Assembly (NCBI GenBank): GCA_016291495.1
Contig: JAEEXI010000010.1
Span: 23,838-87,837, forward strand
Direction of reading: 5' to 3'
DNA: 64,000 bases
Origin: Prevotella sp.
GTDB lineage: Bacteria > Bacteroidota > Bacteroidia > Bacteroidales > Bacteroidaceae
Shown here: one piece after another, positions 8,159 to 16,566 of the stretch
How the letters are laid out: each line of letters opens with the position of its first letter
Numbering within the stretch: position 1 is the stretch's first letter
Notes under the pieces: generated by a model
The model's input: the letters and a program-made list of their open reading frames with translations, nothing else
Told to the model about the DNA's origin: nothing
Database searches by the model: none
Translations under genes and position numbers: made by a program

Positions 8159-9520
8159 CTAGAACTCGCGGACGACAGGACGGTCGGATAGCCAAGCTAT
8201 CATATTTAACACCAAGTAGTTCCAATTCTGGAAGCCCTTATTCATGATGGGAGCCCCTGTCTCAGGATTATAGTATTCATGGAGGGCACCCTCTTTGCGC
8301 AAATCTTCCCCGAAGAGGACGATAGTCTTCTCCGCCATCTGTCGAGCTTCCTCCTTAAAGCCATAGTCTGCCAGTCCCCGGAATACCATGTAATTAGAGA
8401 TGCCCCAAATAGGTCCCTGCCAATTACTGGGGTTATGGGTAGCACGCAGATTATACATTTTCTCCAAACGAGAGAGGGTACGTACTCCATAAGGAGCCCA
8501 GAATGTACGTTCGTCCAGCAGATTCTCCTTCACCATCCGTTGTGCTTGTTCTGGTGTGGCGATACCTGCCCACAATGTCATAAAGCCTGACCAACAACCA
8601 ATACGCTGGATAAGACAGGGATAATCACGCGGAGCACCTTCATGCAACACAAACGGTTTACCGAAGATGATTTGCGGTTCCCCTGTATAAGGCAACAGAT
8701 TCAAGTCAACGGAATAATACATCCCATCCTTCTCGTCCCAGCAGTATTGACGAATAGCCTCACATAGTTCCTGAGCATCATGCGCATAATCCCCTGCCTC
8801 CTTGGAGAGATTCAGTTGACGCGCCAGATATGCCATCGCCAACAGTTCCTTGTACATCAGACAGTTCAGATAAATACTGGCCGAACTGCCTTTGGGACGA
8901 AAGAATGTCGAAGGGTCGTTATCCACACCAATGGCAAGGTCATCCTGCCAATAGAAGAGACCTGTTGCCGCATGGCGGTGATGTACCTTATAATTACGGA
9001 TAAAGGCCTGCATACGGGGGAAGCCCTCTTGCAACCAAGCAGCATCGCCACCACCTTGTTCTGTGATGAAAGCGGCATGCTGGGCAATGACGGGCTTATG
9101 CATATTAGTCGAATAGATATCCTTGGGTTTCATCTTGGCGGGATCGCTCTCCGCATCGACCACCATCGGCATATACCCGTCATCCAAAGAGGTATATGCC
9201 AGATAGTTCAACACGCAACCCTGTTCATAAACCAAGACCTCCCGGCGGTCTTCCTCCGTCCCCGTATCGGCAAGAATCTGACGAAGCGCCACATCGGAGA
9301 GCCAGGAATCCCAGTCCCAAAGTACCTGTGCATACTGTTTGCTACCCGGTGTGATATAAGGATAGACAAGGGCACCTTTACCGCTAGGTTGTTTATACAT
9401 CTGCTTATAGTCAGCATAACAATGCTGTCTGATCAGTTGGATATACTCCTTGGCGGTCTTCACCTGAGCCTCAGCCATCAGGCATACCAATGACAACAGA
9501 AGGATCAGACGTGCCTTCAT
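8159..9520 (-). CDS. Secreted GH63-like (alpha/alpha)6 glycosidase
   Basis: A 453-residue protein with a signal peptide (MKARLILLLSLVCLMAEA, cut before QVKTA; the start may be one Met earlier at 9523). The mature part looks like the mannosyl-oligosaccharide glucosidase/MGH1-like clan: VLWDWDSWLSDVAL near residue 70, WQDDLAIGVDNDPST near 195, NWQGPIWGISNYMVFRGL near 370 and GFQNWNYLVLN near the C terminus. It probably removes alpha-linked glucose or mannose from an oligosaccharide in the periplasm; the substrate cannot be read from the sequence. It sits 18 bp behind tsaC and is the last gene of a minus-strand run. Confidence 0.8.
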   Translation of the reverse strand: MKARLILLLSLVCLMAEAQVKTAKEYIQLIRQHCYADYKQMYKQPSGKGALVYPYITPGSKQYAQVLWDWDSWLSDVALRQILADTGTEEDRREVLVYEQGCVLNYLAYTSLDDGYMPMVVDAESDPAKMKPKDIYSTNMHKPVIAQHAAFITEQGGGDAAWLQEGFPRMQAFIRNYKVHHRHAATGLFYWQDDLAIGVDNDPSTFFRPKGSSASIYLNCLMYKELLAMAYLARQLNLSKEAGDYAHDAQELCEAIRQYCWDEKDGMYYSVDLNLLPYTGEPQIIFGKPFVLHEGAPRDYPCLIQRIGCWSGFMTLWAGIATPEQAQRMVKENLLDERTFWAPYGVRTLSRLEKMYNLRATHNPSNWQGPIWGISNYMVFRGLADYGFKEEARQMAEKTIVLFGEDLRKEGALHEYYNPETGAPIMNKGFQNWNYLVLNMIAWLSDRPVVREF

Positions 9521-9541
9521 CATATCTTCTTTTATCTTCCT

Positions 9542-10123
9542 CTATCTCCTTATTATCTCGACTTCCCCATTCCCTCTCAATCGGATAATACTACTGGGCG
9601 TATGGGGGTTATGCTCCTGACGACGACTCCAGCAGACGTAGTCAACCTGTTCGATGATACGCGGGTCGATGTCACAATAGTTCTGTGCAGCTGGCTCACC
9701 ACTGATATTAGCCGAGGTAGACACCAGCGCCTTCTGGAAACGGTAACAGAGCTCCTTGGAGAAGGGTTCCTGCGTGATACGAATGCCGAGACTACCGTCT
9801 TCGGCTATCAGATTAGGCGCAAGATTGATAGCGCCGTCGAGAATCAATGTGGTTGGTTTGGCGCTGCCTTCTTTCAGGCTGTCTATCAATTGCCAGGCAA
9901 CATCAGGAACATTGCGGAAATAGCGCTGCATACGGGCGTCACTATCTACAAGACATATCAATGCCTTCGAGTCGTCGCGCTGTTTGATGTCGTACACGCG
10001 CTTCACAGCCTCTGCATTCGTGGCATCGCAACCGATACCCCATACGGTGTCTGTCGGATAAAGTATCACCCCACCCTTTCGCAGCACTTCCACCGCCTTC
10101 TTGATATCTTCTTCTCGAGTCAT
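9542..10123 (-). CDS. tsaC: Threonylcarbamoyl-AMP synthase (TsaC/YrdC type)
   Basis: Makes threonylcarbamoyl-AMP for the t6A37 modification of ANN-decoding tRNAs. The 193-residue YrdC domain shows the GGVILYPTDTVWGIGCDATN start, KQRDDSKALICLV, the SAKPTTLIL segment (usually PGPxT) and STSANISGEPA. It is the short form without the Sua5 C-terminal domain. The gene lies 5 bp downstream of prfC and 18 bp upstream of the GH63-like gene. Confidence 0.93.
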   Translation of the reverse strand: MTREEDIKKAVEVLRKGGVILYPTDTVWGIGCDATNAEAVKRVYDIKQRDDSKALICLVDSDARMQRYFRNVPDVAWQLIDSLKEGSAKPTTLILDGAINLAPNLIAEDGSLGIRITQEPFSKELCYRFQKALVSTSANISGEPAAQNYCDIDPRIIEQVDYVCWSRRQEHNPHTPSSIIRLRGNGEVEIIRR

Positions 10124-10128
10124 TAGAA

Positions 10129-11715
10129 TTAAAATTCGCTTGTAAAGTGGAACTTGATATGCTTAAAGTCTTCCTGCGCCATTGAGAGCACATAGCCGGA
10201 GTCAGCCAGGAAGACATCGCGCCCTTCCTTGTCCTTCGCCATATACTGATACTTACGCTTCTTGAAATTCTCCAGTTCTGCCGCATCGTCGCTCTCTATC
10301 CAGCAGGCCTTATACAAGTGAACAGGTTCCCAACGGCACTTGGCATTGTACTCGTTCTCCAAGCGATACTGGATGACCTCGAACTGCAGCTGGCCCACAG
10401 TACCGATAATCTTGCGACCATTGAACTGATTGACGAACAACTGGGCGACACCCTCGTCCATCAGCTGGTCGATGCCCTTTTGAAGTTGCTTCGACTTCAT
10501 GGGGTCGTCGTTCTCGATGTACTTAAACAACTCGGGTGAGAAGGAAGGCAGTCCGCGGAAATGCAGCTGTTCGCCCTCCGTCAGCGTATCACCAATCTTG
10601 AAGATGCCGTTATCGGGCAGACCTACGATGTCACCGGGCCATGCCTCATCAATGGTACTCTTGCGCTGAGCCATAAACTGTGTGGGCGACGAGAATCGCA
10701 ACGTCTTTCCCTGACGCACATGCAGATAGGGCTGGTTGCGCTGGAACTTACCGCTGCAAACCTTACAGAAGGCGATACATGAGCGGTGGTTGGGGTCGAT
10801 ATTGGCAGTAATCTTGAAGATGAAACCTGTAAACTTCGGCTCATCGGGTTGTACGTCACGCTCTTCAGCCTTCGTGGGCTTGGGACTCGGGGCAATCTCT
10901 ACAAAGCAATTTAGCAGTTCCTGCACACCGAAATTGTTCAGGGCAGAACCAAAGAATACGGGAGCCACCTCGGCACTCCGATAGGTTTCCACCTCGAACT
11001 CAGGATATACACCATCCACCAGTTCCAGATCTTCGCGCAACTTGGCGGCATTATCCTCACCAACACGCTCGTCAAGTTCTGAAGAATCAAGTTCTACAGC
11101 AACTTTCTCCGTCACGCGCTGTTTGTCTGGCGTAAACAGGTCGAGTTTGTTTTCGTAGATATTATACACGCCTTTGAACTTGGCACCCTGATTGATGGGC
11201 CACGACAGCGGGCGCACCTTGATTTCCAGTTCCTGTTCCAACTCGTCAAGCAGGTCGAATGGGTCACGACCCTCACGGTCCATCTTATTGATAAAAATGA
11301 TAACGGGTGTATTCCTCATACGGCACACGTTCATCAGCTTACGCGTCTGCGTCTCTACACCCTTGGCGCCGTCCACCACGATAATCGCGGAATCGACAGC
11401 CGTCAGTGTGCGATACGTATCCTCGGCAAAGTCCTGGTGCCCCGGGGTATCGAGGATATTTACTTTATACTCAATGTCCGAGCCATCGGGGGTGTAGTCG
11501 AACTCCATCACGGACGTCGACACGGAGATACCACGCTGCTTCTCAATATCCATCCAGTCGGAAGTAGCGGTCTTCTTAATCTTATTGTTCTTTACAGCAC
11601 CAGCCACCTGGATCTGTCCGCCAAACAGCAGGAACTTCTCTGTCAGCGTGGTTTTACCAGCGTCTGGGTGCGAGATAATCGCAAATGTTCTTCTTCTTTC
11701 TATCTCTTGATTCAT
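10129..11715 (-). CDS. prfC: Peptide chain release factor 3
   Basis: GTPase that recycles RF1/RF2 after termination. The 528-residue length is usual. G motifs: [13 protein letters not shown] (P-loop) near residue 15, the switch region [23 protein letters not shown] (G3) and [12 protein letters not shown] (G4), followed by EF-Tu-like domains II and III. It overlaps rfbD by 4 bp upstream and is followed by tsaC after 5 bp, consistent with one transcript. Confidence 0.97.
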   Translation of the reverse strand: MNQEIERRRTFAIISHPDAGKTTLTEKFLLFGGQIQVAGAVKNNKIKKTATSDWMDIEKQRGISVSTSVMEFDYTPDGSDIEYKVNILDTPGHQDFAEDTYRTLTAVDSAIIVVDGAKGVETQTRKLMNVCRMRNTPVIIFINKMDREGRDPFDLLDELEQELEIKVRPLSWPINQGAKFKGVYNIYENKLDLFTPDKQRVTEKVAVELDSSELDERVGEDNAAKLREDLELVDGVYPEFEVETYRSAEVAPVFFGSALNNFGVQELLNCFVEIAPSPKPTKAEERDVQPDEPKFTGFIFKITANIDPNHRSCIAFCKVCSGKFQRNQPYLHVRQGKTLRFSSPTQFMAQRKSTIDEAWPGDIVGLPDNGIFKIGDTLTEGEQLHFRGLPSFSPELFKYIENDDPMKSKQLQKGIDQLMDEGVAQLFVNQFNGRKIIGTVGQLQFEVIQYRLENEYNAKCRWEPVHLYKACWIESDDAAELENFKKRKYQYMAKDKEGRDVFLADSGYVLSMAQEDFKHIKFHFTSEF

Positions 11716-12560
11716 AACTTTTCAATACATTCTTTCAATGACTCTTCCCAATAAGGAATCTCAATACCGTAGGTCTGCTTGATTTTCGTCTTGTCGAGCA
11801 CAGAATAGTGTGGACGGGCAGCAGGTGTCGGATATTCAGTTGTATGCAGGGGACGCACATGACACGACGTGATTCCAGCAATACGATGGATGGCCTTGGT
11901 GAAGTCGTACCACGAGATGACACCCTCGTTAGAGAAATGGTAGATGCCCGGCACGACACCTTTGTTGATGGCAGTCATGATGACACGGGCCAAATCACGA
12001 GCGTATGTCGGTGTACCTATTTGGTCGAAGATGACACCCAATTCAGGTTTCTCCTTACCCAGACGAATCATCGTCTTCACGAAGTTGTTGCCAAAGGTCG
12101 AGTACAGCCATGCCGTACGGATAATCATCGAACGTTCACACAGTTTCTGAACGTTCAGTTCACCCACCAGTTTCGTTTTGCCATAGACGCTGTTGGGACA
12201 AGTGTCCTCATCCTCCGTATAGGGTGTGTGATTGGTACCATCAAACACGTAGTCGGTAGAAATCTGAATCATCCAACCACCCCACTTCCCCATGGCATGA
12301 GCCAAATAGGCAGGTGCCTCGGCATTCAACAACTGACAAAGTGTCTCGTTGTCCTCCGCCTTATCAACAGCCGTATAGGCGGCACAATTGACGATGCCGT
12401 CAATGGCGTTTTCTGCAACAAAGGTCTCAATAGCTTGCTGATTGGTGATATCCAATTCTGCGACATCCGTATTAAAATAGGTGTGCTGGGGATTTTCCTT
12501 CTCCAGCAGTTGCATCTCGTTACCCAATTGACCGTTACAGCCAGTAATCAATATATTCAT
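11712..12560 (-). CDS. rfbD: dTDP-4-dehydrorhamnose reductase
   Basis: Last step of dTDP-L-rhamnose synthesis. The 282 residues form an extended short-chain dehydrogenase: [15 protein letters not shown] (Rossmann Gly motif), [20 protein letters not shown] and the catalytic Tyr-Lys in [12 protein letters not shown]. It overlaps the DUF4924 gene by 1 bp upstream and prfC by 4 bp downstream, so it belongs to the same minus-strand operon. Its pathway partner rfbA is 8 kb away with its own promoter. Confidence 0.96.
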   Translation of the reverse strand: MNILITGCNGQLGNEMQLLEKENPQHTYFNTDVAELDITNQQAIETFVAENAIDGIVNCAAYTAVDKAEDNETLCQLLNAEAPAYLAHAMGKWGGWMIQISTDYVFDGTNHTPYTEDEDTCPNSVYGKTKLVGELNVQKLCERSMIIRTAWLYSTFGNNFVKTMIRLGKEKPELGVIFDQIGTPTYARDLARVIMTAINKGVVPGIYHFSNEGVISWYDFTKAIHRIAGITSCHVRPLHTTEYPTPAARPHYSVLDKTKIKQTYGIEIPYWEESLKECIEKL

Positions 12561-13105
12561 TATTCGAATTTCAATCCTTCTTCTTTATCCTTCTTGTAAT
12601 AGTCTGAGAGCATTCCGATAAACGTGGAGATTTCCTTCACCGCATGCTGTGTCTCCAACGAGATGTCCTTCTTTTGCAAACGGAGCATCATCACACCATA
12701 AAGGGAATTGAGACAAGTCTCTATCTCATTCATTTCCTTGTTGGCGCCATGGTTACGAAGTTCTACGATATACGGAAGTACCTTGTAATATTCGGCATTA
12801 TAGAAAGGAAACTTAGAACTACCCTGCAATTGGACATGCAACTCCTCCAACTGTTGGAGCACGACCTTATTAATCTGTATATGACCTTTCTCACGGCAGC
12901 CCTCTTCATTCATCATCCGAATCAGATTACCATACCAGTCAACCTCGTCTTCTTTTTGTTCCTCAGTATAGTCAAAACGGTCAATATACTCCCTGCGAAT
13001 CCGACTCAGAGAACAATCGAAGGCACGGATGGTATCCTCCACCTGCCACATATATAGTAGATACTCCGCTATATTCTTCTTGCGTAACTCTTGTGCTATA
13101 AACAT
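12560..13105 (-). CDS. DUF4924-like cytoplasmic protein, 181 aa
   Basis: Starts MFIAQELRKKNIAEYLLYM, a pattern I associate with the Bacteroidetes-only DUF4924 family; no function is known to me. The protein is helical and charged (YDYTEEQKEDEVDWYGN region, KKDKEEGLKFE tail), with no signal peptide or membrane segment. It lies 25 bp after the LysE-like gene and overlaps rfbD by 1 bp, so it is co-transcribed with rfbD and prfC. This context does not suggest a role. Confidence 0.8.
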   Translation of the reverse strand: MFIAQELRKKNIAEYLLYMWQVEDTIRAFDCSLSRIRREYIDRFDYTEEQKEDEVDWYGNLIRMMNEEGCREKGHIQINKVVLQQLEELHVQLQGSSKFPFYNAEYYKVLPYIVELRNHGANKEMNEIETCLNSLYGVMMLRLQKKDISLETQHAVKEISTFIGMLSDYYKKDKEEGLKFE

Positions 13106-13130
13106 TATTTCCTATTTACTTTTTACCTTA

Positions 13131-13796
13131 TCAAAAAAATCTGTAAAGGTTGGTTACCGTTCCAAATAAGAAGATGACAGAGAAAAGAATCACAATGACC
13201 CCAATCACCTGATTGATAATCCGAATACCCGAATCATCAAAGATGGCACGTATCTTGTCTACCAGCCATGTCAGCCCATACCACCATAGCAGGGCACCGC
13301 CCACAATACTGGCAAAGCCGACCAACATCTCAAAAGGGTGGTCTGGAATAACAAAGGCAAACTGGGCAAATAATGCCATGAAGAGAAATACAATCAAAGG
13401 ATTGGAAAAGGTCACCAAAAATGCCGTCCATGTGTTATACCACAACGTTCCTTTCTGTTGTCCGGACTTGTGCATATTCTTCGTTGGATCACTGCGCCAC
13501 GTAAAGATGCCGAAAGCGAGTAGCAATACACTGCCAATAATCTGTAAGTAGAACTTATTCTGGTCGTTGTTGACAAAATCCATCACAAACGCCATACCAA
13601 AACCGGTGATTCCCGCATAGATGATATCACTTACGGCGGCACCCACACCTGTAGCAAAGCCGAACAGGCGACCTTTGTTCAGCGTACGCTGTACACAAAG
13701 GACTCCCACTGGTCCCATCGGTGCTGAGGCGATCATCCCTATCAGCATACCCTTGAACACCAAATCTACTATATTAATATGTATAGGAAACGGCAT
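13131..13796 (-). CDS. LysE-family amino-acid exporter-like membrane protein
   Basis: A 221-residue membrane protein with about six hydrophobic segments. The start of the LysE fold is clear: FKGMLIGMIASAPMGPVGVLCVQRTLNKGRLFGFATGVGAAVSD, and later FLVTFSNPLIVFLF. Substrate is not predictable, and the family exports several small molecules. I choose ATG 13796 rather than an ATG 123 bp upstream, because a TACCTTTG box (13805-13812) sits just before it and the extra N-terminal residues would be encoded by a spacer repeat (13822-13862). It heads the operon running to the GH63-like gene. Confidence 0.87.
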   Translation of the reverse strand: MPFPIHINIVDLVFKGMLIGMIASAPMGPVGVLCVQRTLNKGRLFGFATGVGAAVSDIIYAGITGFGMAFVMDFVNNDQNKFYLQIIGSVLLLAFGIFTWRSDPTKNMHKSGQQKGTLWYNTWTAFLVTFSNPLIVFLFMALFAQFAFVIPDHPFEMLVGFASIVGGALLWWYGLTWLVDKIRAIFDDSGIRIINQVIGVIVILFSVIFLFGTVTNLYRFF

Positions 13797-13804
13797 ATCA
13801 GGTG

Positions 13805-13812
13805 CAAAGGTA
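13805..13812 (-). promoter_or_regulatory. -7 box (TACCTTTG) before the LysE-like gene
   Basis: TACCTTTG on the minus strand, 8 bp before ATG 13796; implies a leader of only a few bases. Probably drives the lysE-like to GH63-like operon. Confidence 0.6.
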
Positions 13813-13821
13813 CACTTTTTT

Positions 13822-13862
13822 GGGGAGTTAATGGAGTTTAAGAAGTTAAAGGGAGTTAAAGG
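13822..13862. repeat. Degenerate GAGTTAA repeat
   Basis: About five near-copies of GGAGTTAA(A/T)GG in a row between the lysE-like and glk genes. The 12-mer GGGAGTTAATGG here equals the reverse complement of sequence in the trpF-trpA spacer (21046-21057), and GAGTTAAGAGTTAA at 45495-45524 is close to it. Confidence 0.6.
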
Positions 13863-13886
13863 ACGATAGTTTTGCGAAGAAATGAC

Positions 13887-13894
13887 TATCTTTG
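13887..13894 (+). promoter_or_regulatory. -7 box (TATCTTTG) of the ROK kinase gene
   Basis: TATCTTTG, 46 nt before ATG 13941. The nearest TTTG (13871-13874) is 12 nt upstream, too close for the usual 19-20 nt spacing. Confidence 0.5.
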
Positions 13895-13940
13895 CATGGC
13901 TAAATAACCCAATTGACAATTAACATTAAACTATAAATTT

Positions 13941-14921
13941 ATGAACGAACAATCAGGAATCAAACCGTACGTAATCGGTTTAGACTTAGGAGGAACAAAC
14001 TCTGTATTCGGCATTGTTGATGCTCGTGGAGATATCAAGGCCACAACAGCCATCAAGACAGGAGGCTATGATAAAGTGGAAGACTATGTCAAGGCATCGG
14101 TAGATGCACTCCAGCCTATTATCGAGCAAGTTGGTGGTATCGAGAAAATCAAGGCCATGGGAATTGGTGCCCCTAACGCAAACTATTATAGCGGTACTAT
14201 TGAATTTGCCCCAAACCTGCCATGGGCTCATGACGGTATCGTACCTTTAGGAAAAATGTTCAGTGATGCCCTTGGCATTCCCGTTGCCATGACGAACGAT
14301 GCCAATGCTGCTGCCATCGGTGAGATGGTATATGGTGTGGCCCGTGGCATGAAGAATTTCATCGTCATCACACTGGGTACTGGTGTCGGTTCCGGTATTG
14401 TCGTCAACGGACAGTTGCTCTATGGTCACGACGGCTTTGCTGGCGAATTAGGTCATGTTACTATGGTTCGTGGCGCGGAAGGCCGTAGCTGCGGTTGTGG
14501 GCGTACCGGTTGTCTGGAGGCTTATTGCTCTGCTACTGGCGTTGCTCGTACGGCACGTGAACTGCTTAGCAAAACTGACCGTCCCTCTATCTTGCGCGAG
14601 ATGAATCCCGAAGACATCACTTCTCTGGACGTATCTATCGCCGCCGGTAAGGGTGATGAACTTGCCAAGGAGATTTATGAATTTACGGGAAAGATGCTGG
14701 GCGAGGCCTGTGCTGACTTTGCAGCATTCTCCTCCCCTGAGGCCTTCATTTTCTTCGGGGGTATGGTCAAGGCTGGCGACCTCATCATGGAACCTATCAA
14801 GAAGGCATACAACGAGCATGTTCTTAAGATTTTCCAGAACAAAGCTCAGTTCCTGGTCAGTGGACTTGACGGTGCTTCTGCTGCCGTACTTGGTGCCTCT
14901 GCCATTGGATGGGAGGTATAA
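13941..14921 (+). CDS. ROK-family glucokinase
   Basis: Phosphorylates glucose or a related hexose with ATP. The 326 residues include the phosphate-binding IGLDLGGTNSVFGIVD start, the catalytic TNDANAAAIGE segment, LGTGVGSGIVVNG, and the ROK signature with zinc-binding cysteines ELGHVTMVRGAEGRSCGCGRTGCLEAY. There is no N-terminal helix-turn-helix, so this is an enzyme and not a NagC/XylR-type repressor. It is transcribed alone. A hairpin follows at 14951-14978. Confidence 0.93.
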   Translation: MNEQSGIKPYVIGLDLGGTNSVFGIVDARGDIKATTAIKTGGYDKVEDYVKASVDALQPIIEQVGGIEKIKAMGIGAPNANYYSGTIEFAPNLPWAHDGIVPLGKMFSDALGIPVAMTNDANAAAIGEMVYGVARGMKNFIVITLGTGVGSGIVVNGQLLYGHDGFAGELGHVTMVRGAEGRSCGCGRTGCLEAYCSATGVARTARELLSKTDRPSILREMNPEDITSLDVSIAAGKGDELAKEIYEFTGKMLGEACADFAAFSSPEAFIFFGGMVKAGDLIMEPIKKAYNEHVLKIFQNKAQFLVSGLDGASAAVLGASAIGWEV

Positions 14922-14950
14922 GTCAAAAACTCTTTATGAAGAAACGAAAA

Positions 14951-14978
14951 GAGGTTGGTGCAGGACGCTACCAACCTC
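14951..14978 (+). terminator. Hairpin downstream of the ROK kinase gene
   Basis: Perfect stem GAGGTTGGT / ACCAACCTC (14951-14959 with 14970-14978), extendable by ATGAAG / CTTCAT outside it. No T run follows, so termination efficiency is uncertain. Confidence 0.5.
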
Positions 14979-15140
14979 ACTTCATAAATTGATAAGACAG
15001 TCAACAATTGCCGACATAGCTTATCGGGGGCAAATATAGTACTTAATCAGCAGACTTGCAAATTTTTATTCATCTTTTTTACTTTCTGTCCACAAATTTG
15101 CCTCTAATATTTCAATTCGTCAAAAAAAACACGAAAAATA

Positions 15141-15172
15141 TTTGCGAATTAACAAAATTGTATCTATATTTG
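15141..15172 (+). promoter_or_regulatory. Promoter of the trp operon
   Basis: TTTG (15141-15144), 20 nt spacer, TATATTTG (15165-15172): a full consensus match, 30 nt before the leader-peptide ATG. Confidence 0.8.
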
Positions 15173-15202
15173 CAGCCGGAATATAAAAATACTGGTAAAA
15201 AT

Positions 15203-15253
15203 ATGACAAAAATGATGAATGCATGGTGGTGGCGTAACTCGAGATTAAGATAG
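15203..15253 (+). CDS. trpL: trp operon leader peptide
   Basis: A 16-residue frame MTKMMNAWWWRNSRLR with three consecutive UGG codons at 15224-15232 and a TAG stop at 15251-15253. It lies between a canonical promoter and a terminator hairpin in front of trpB. Stalling at the Trp codons would leave 15253-15270 free to pair with 15298-15316; reaching the stop codon would cover that strand. Both position and content are as expected for a Trp-sensing leader. Confidence 0.92.
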   Translation: MTKMMNAWWWRNSRLR

Positions 15254-15327
15254 TCGCGAGGTACGAAGCCGTATATGTATTCACATCAAATATCAAAGGC
15301 TCGTCGTTAACGCGACGGGCCTTTTTT
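15253..15327 (+). promoter_or_regulatory. trp attenuator: antiterminator versus terminator
   Basis: Two structures exclude each other. Antiterminator: GTCGCG (15253-15258) with CGCGAC (15311-15316), ACGA (15263-15266) with TCGT (15301-15304), and GCC (15268-15270) with GGC (15298-15300). Terminator: GGCTCGTCG (15298-15306) with CGACGGGCC (15313-15321), then T6 (15322-15327). The 5' antiterminator strand starts on the last base of the leader-peptide stop codon, so a ribosome at the stop would block it and favour termination when Trp is plentiful. I recall a Bacteroidetes leader class called Bacteroid-trp that this may belong to. Confidence 0.9.
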
Positions 15328-15357
15328 CAGTCATAAGCAAAACTTAACAACAAAGAT

Positions 15358-16566
15358 ATGGAAAAAACATTTTTAGTCGACAAGAACGGATTCTACGGAG
15401 AGTTTGGCGGAGCCTATGTTCCCGAGATCCTTTATGCCACGGTCAAAAAACTGCAAGAGGAATACCTGCCGATTATTGAGTCGGAGGCTTTCAAGAAAGA
15501 GTATATGGAACTCCTGCGTGACTATGTGGGACGCCCTTCTCCACTCTATTACGCCAAGCGGATGAGTGAGAAATACGGCTGTCAGTTGTACCTGAAGCGT
15601 GAAGACCTGAACCACACCGGTGCGCACAAGATTAACAACACCATCGGACAAATCCTATTGGCCAAGAAGATGGGCAAGAAGCGTATTATCGCTGAGACAG
15701 GAGCAGGTCAGCATGGTGTGGCAACCGCTACCGTCTGTGCACTGATGGACATGCCGTGTGTGGTCTATCAGGGAGCCTTGGATGTAGAGCGCCAACACGT
15801 GAACGTAGAACGTATGAAAATGCTCGGTGCAGAGGTTCGCCCTGTGAAGACAGGTAACTGGACCCTGAAAGACGCCACGAATGAAGCTATCCGCGACTGG
15901 TGTTGTCATCCTTCCGATACTTTCTATATTATTGGCAGTACCGTCGGACCTCATCCCTACCCCGACATGGTAGCCCGTTTACAGAGTATCATCTCTGCTG
16001 AAATCAAGGAACAGCTGCAGGAGAAGATTGGGCGCGACTATCCAGACTATCTGATGGCCTGTGTCGGTGGCGGTTCGAACGCTGCCGGAACCATCTACCA
16101 CTATATCGATGACGAGCGTGTCAAGATTGTCCTTGCTGAGGCTGGCGGACAAGGTGCAGACACCGGACATACGGCAGCTACTATCCATGCAGGCCGACTG
16201 GGTATCCTGCATGGTGCCAAGACCTTAGTCATGCAGACGCCAGACGGACAGATTATCGAAGCAGAGAGTATCTCTGCAGGACTCGACTATCCCGGTATCG
16301 GTCCGATGCATGCCAACCTCGCCTCACAACACCGTGCCACAGTCTATTCCATCAACGATGACGAGGCAGTGAAAGCTGCCTATGAATTAACGCGCATGGA
16401 GGGTATCATCCCTGCTCTGGAGAGTGCCCACGCCATTGCAACCCTCCAGAAAATGACATTCAAGAGAAACGATGTCGTGGTGCTGACTGTCAGTGGTCGT
16501 GGCGACAAAGATGTAGAAACCTATCTGAACAACAAACAAATGGCAGGAGAATATGGAAACTTTTAA
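15358..16566 (+). CDS. trpB: Tryptophan synthase beta chain
   Basis: Condenses indole with L-serine, PLP-dependent, in complex with TrpA. The 402 residues include the PLP lysine in NHTGAHKINNTIGQ (near residue 88), AETGAGQHGVATATV, the phosphate-binding GGGSNAAG and the C-terminal LTVSGRGDKDV. It is the first structural gene after the attenuator, and its 3' end overlaps trpE by 14 bp. The gene order B-E-G-D-C-F-A with trpB first differs from enterobacteria and is common in Bacteroidetes. Confidence 0.98.
   Translation: MEKTFLVDKNGFYGEFGGAYVPEILYATVKKLQEEYLPIIESEAFKKEYMELLRDYVGRPSPLYYAKRMSEKYGCQLYLKREDLNHTGAHKINNTIGQILLAKKMGKKRIIAETGAGQHGVATATVCALMDMPCVVYQGALDVERQHVNVERMKMLGAEVRPVKTGNWTLKDATNEAIRDWCCHPSDTFYIIGSTVGPHPYPDMVARLQSIISAEIKEQLQEKIGRDYPDYLMACVGGGSNAAGTIYHYIDDERVKIVLAEAGGQGADTGHTAATIHAGRLGILHGAKTLVMQTPDGQIIEAESISAGLDYPGIGPMHANLASQHRATVYSINDDEAVKAAYELTRMEGIIPALESAHAIATLQKMTFKRNDVVVLTVSGRGDKDVETYLNNKQMAGEYGNF

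Noticed and set aside
13797..13919. 41-residue N-terminal extension of the LysE-like protein
   Set aside because: Encoded by a spacer repeat and upstream of the probable promoter; the membrane protein starts naturally at 13796.
14653..15039. 128-codon frame over the end of the ROK kinase gene
   Set aside because: Alternative frame of glk running into the hairpin; no family resemblance.
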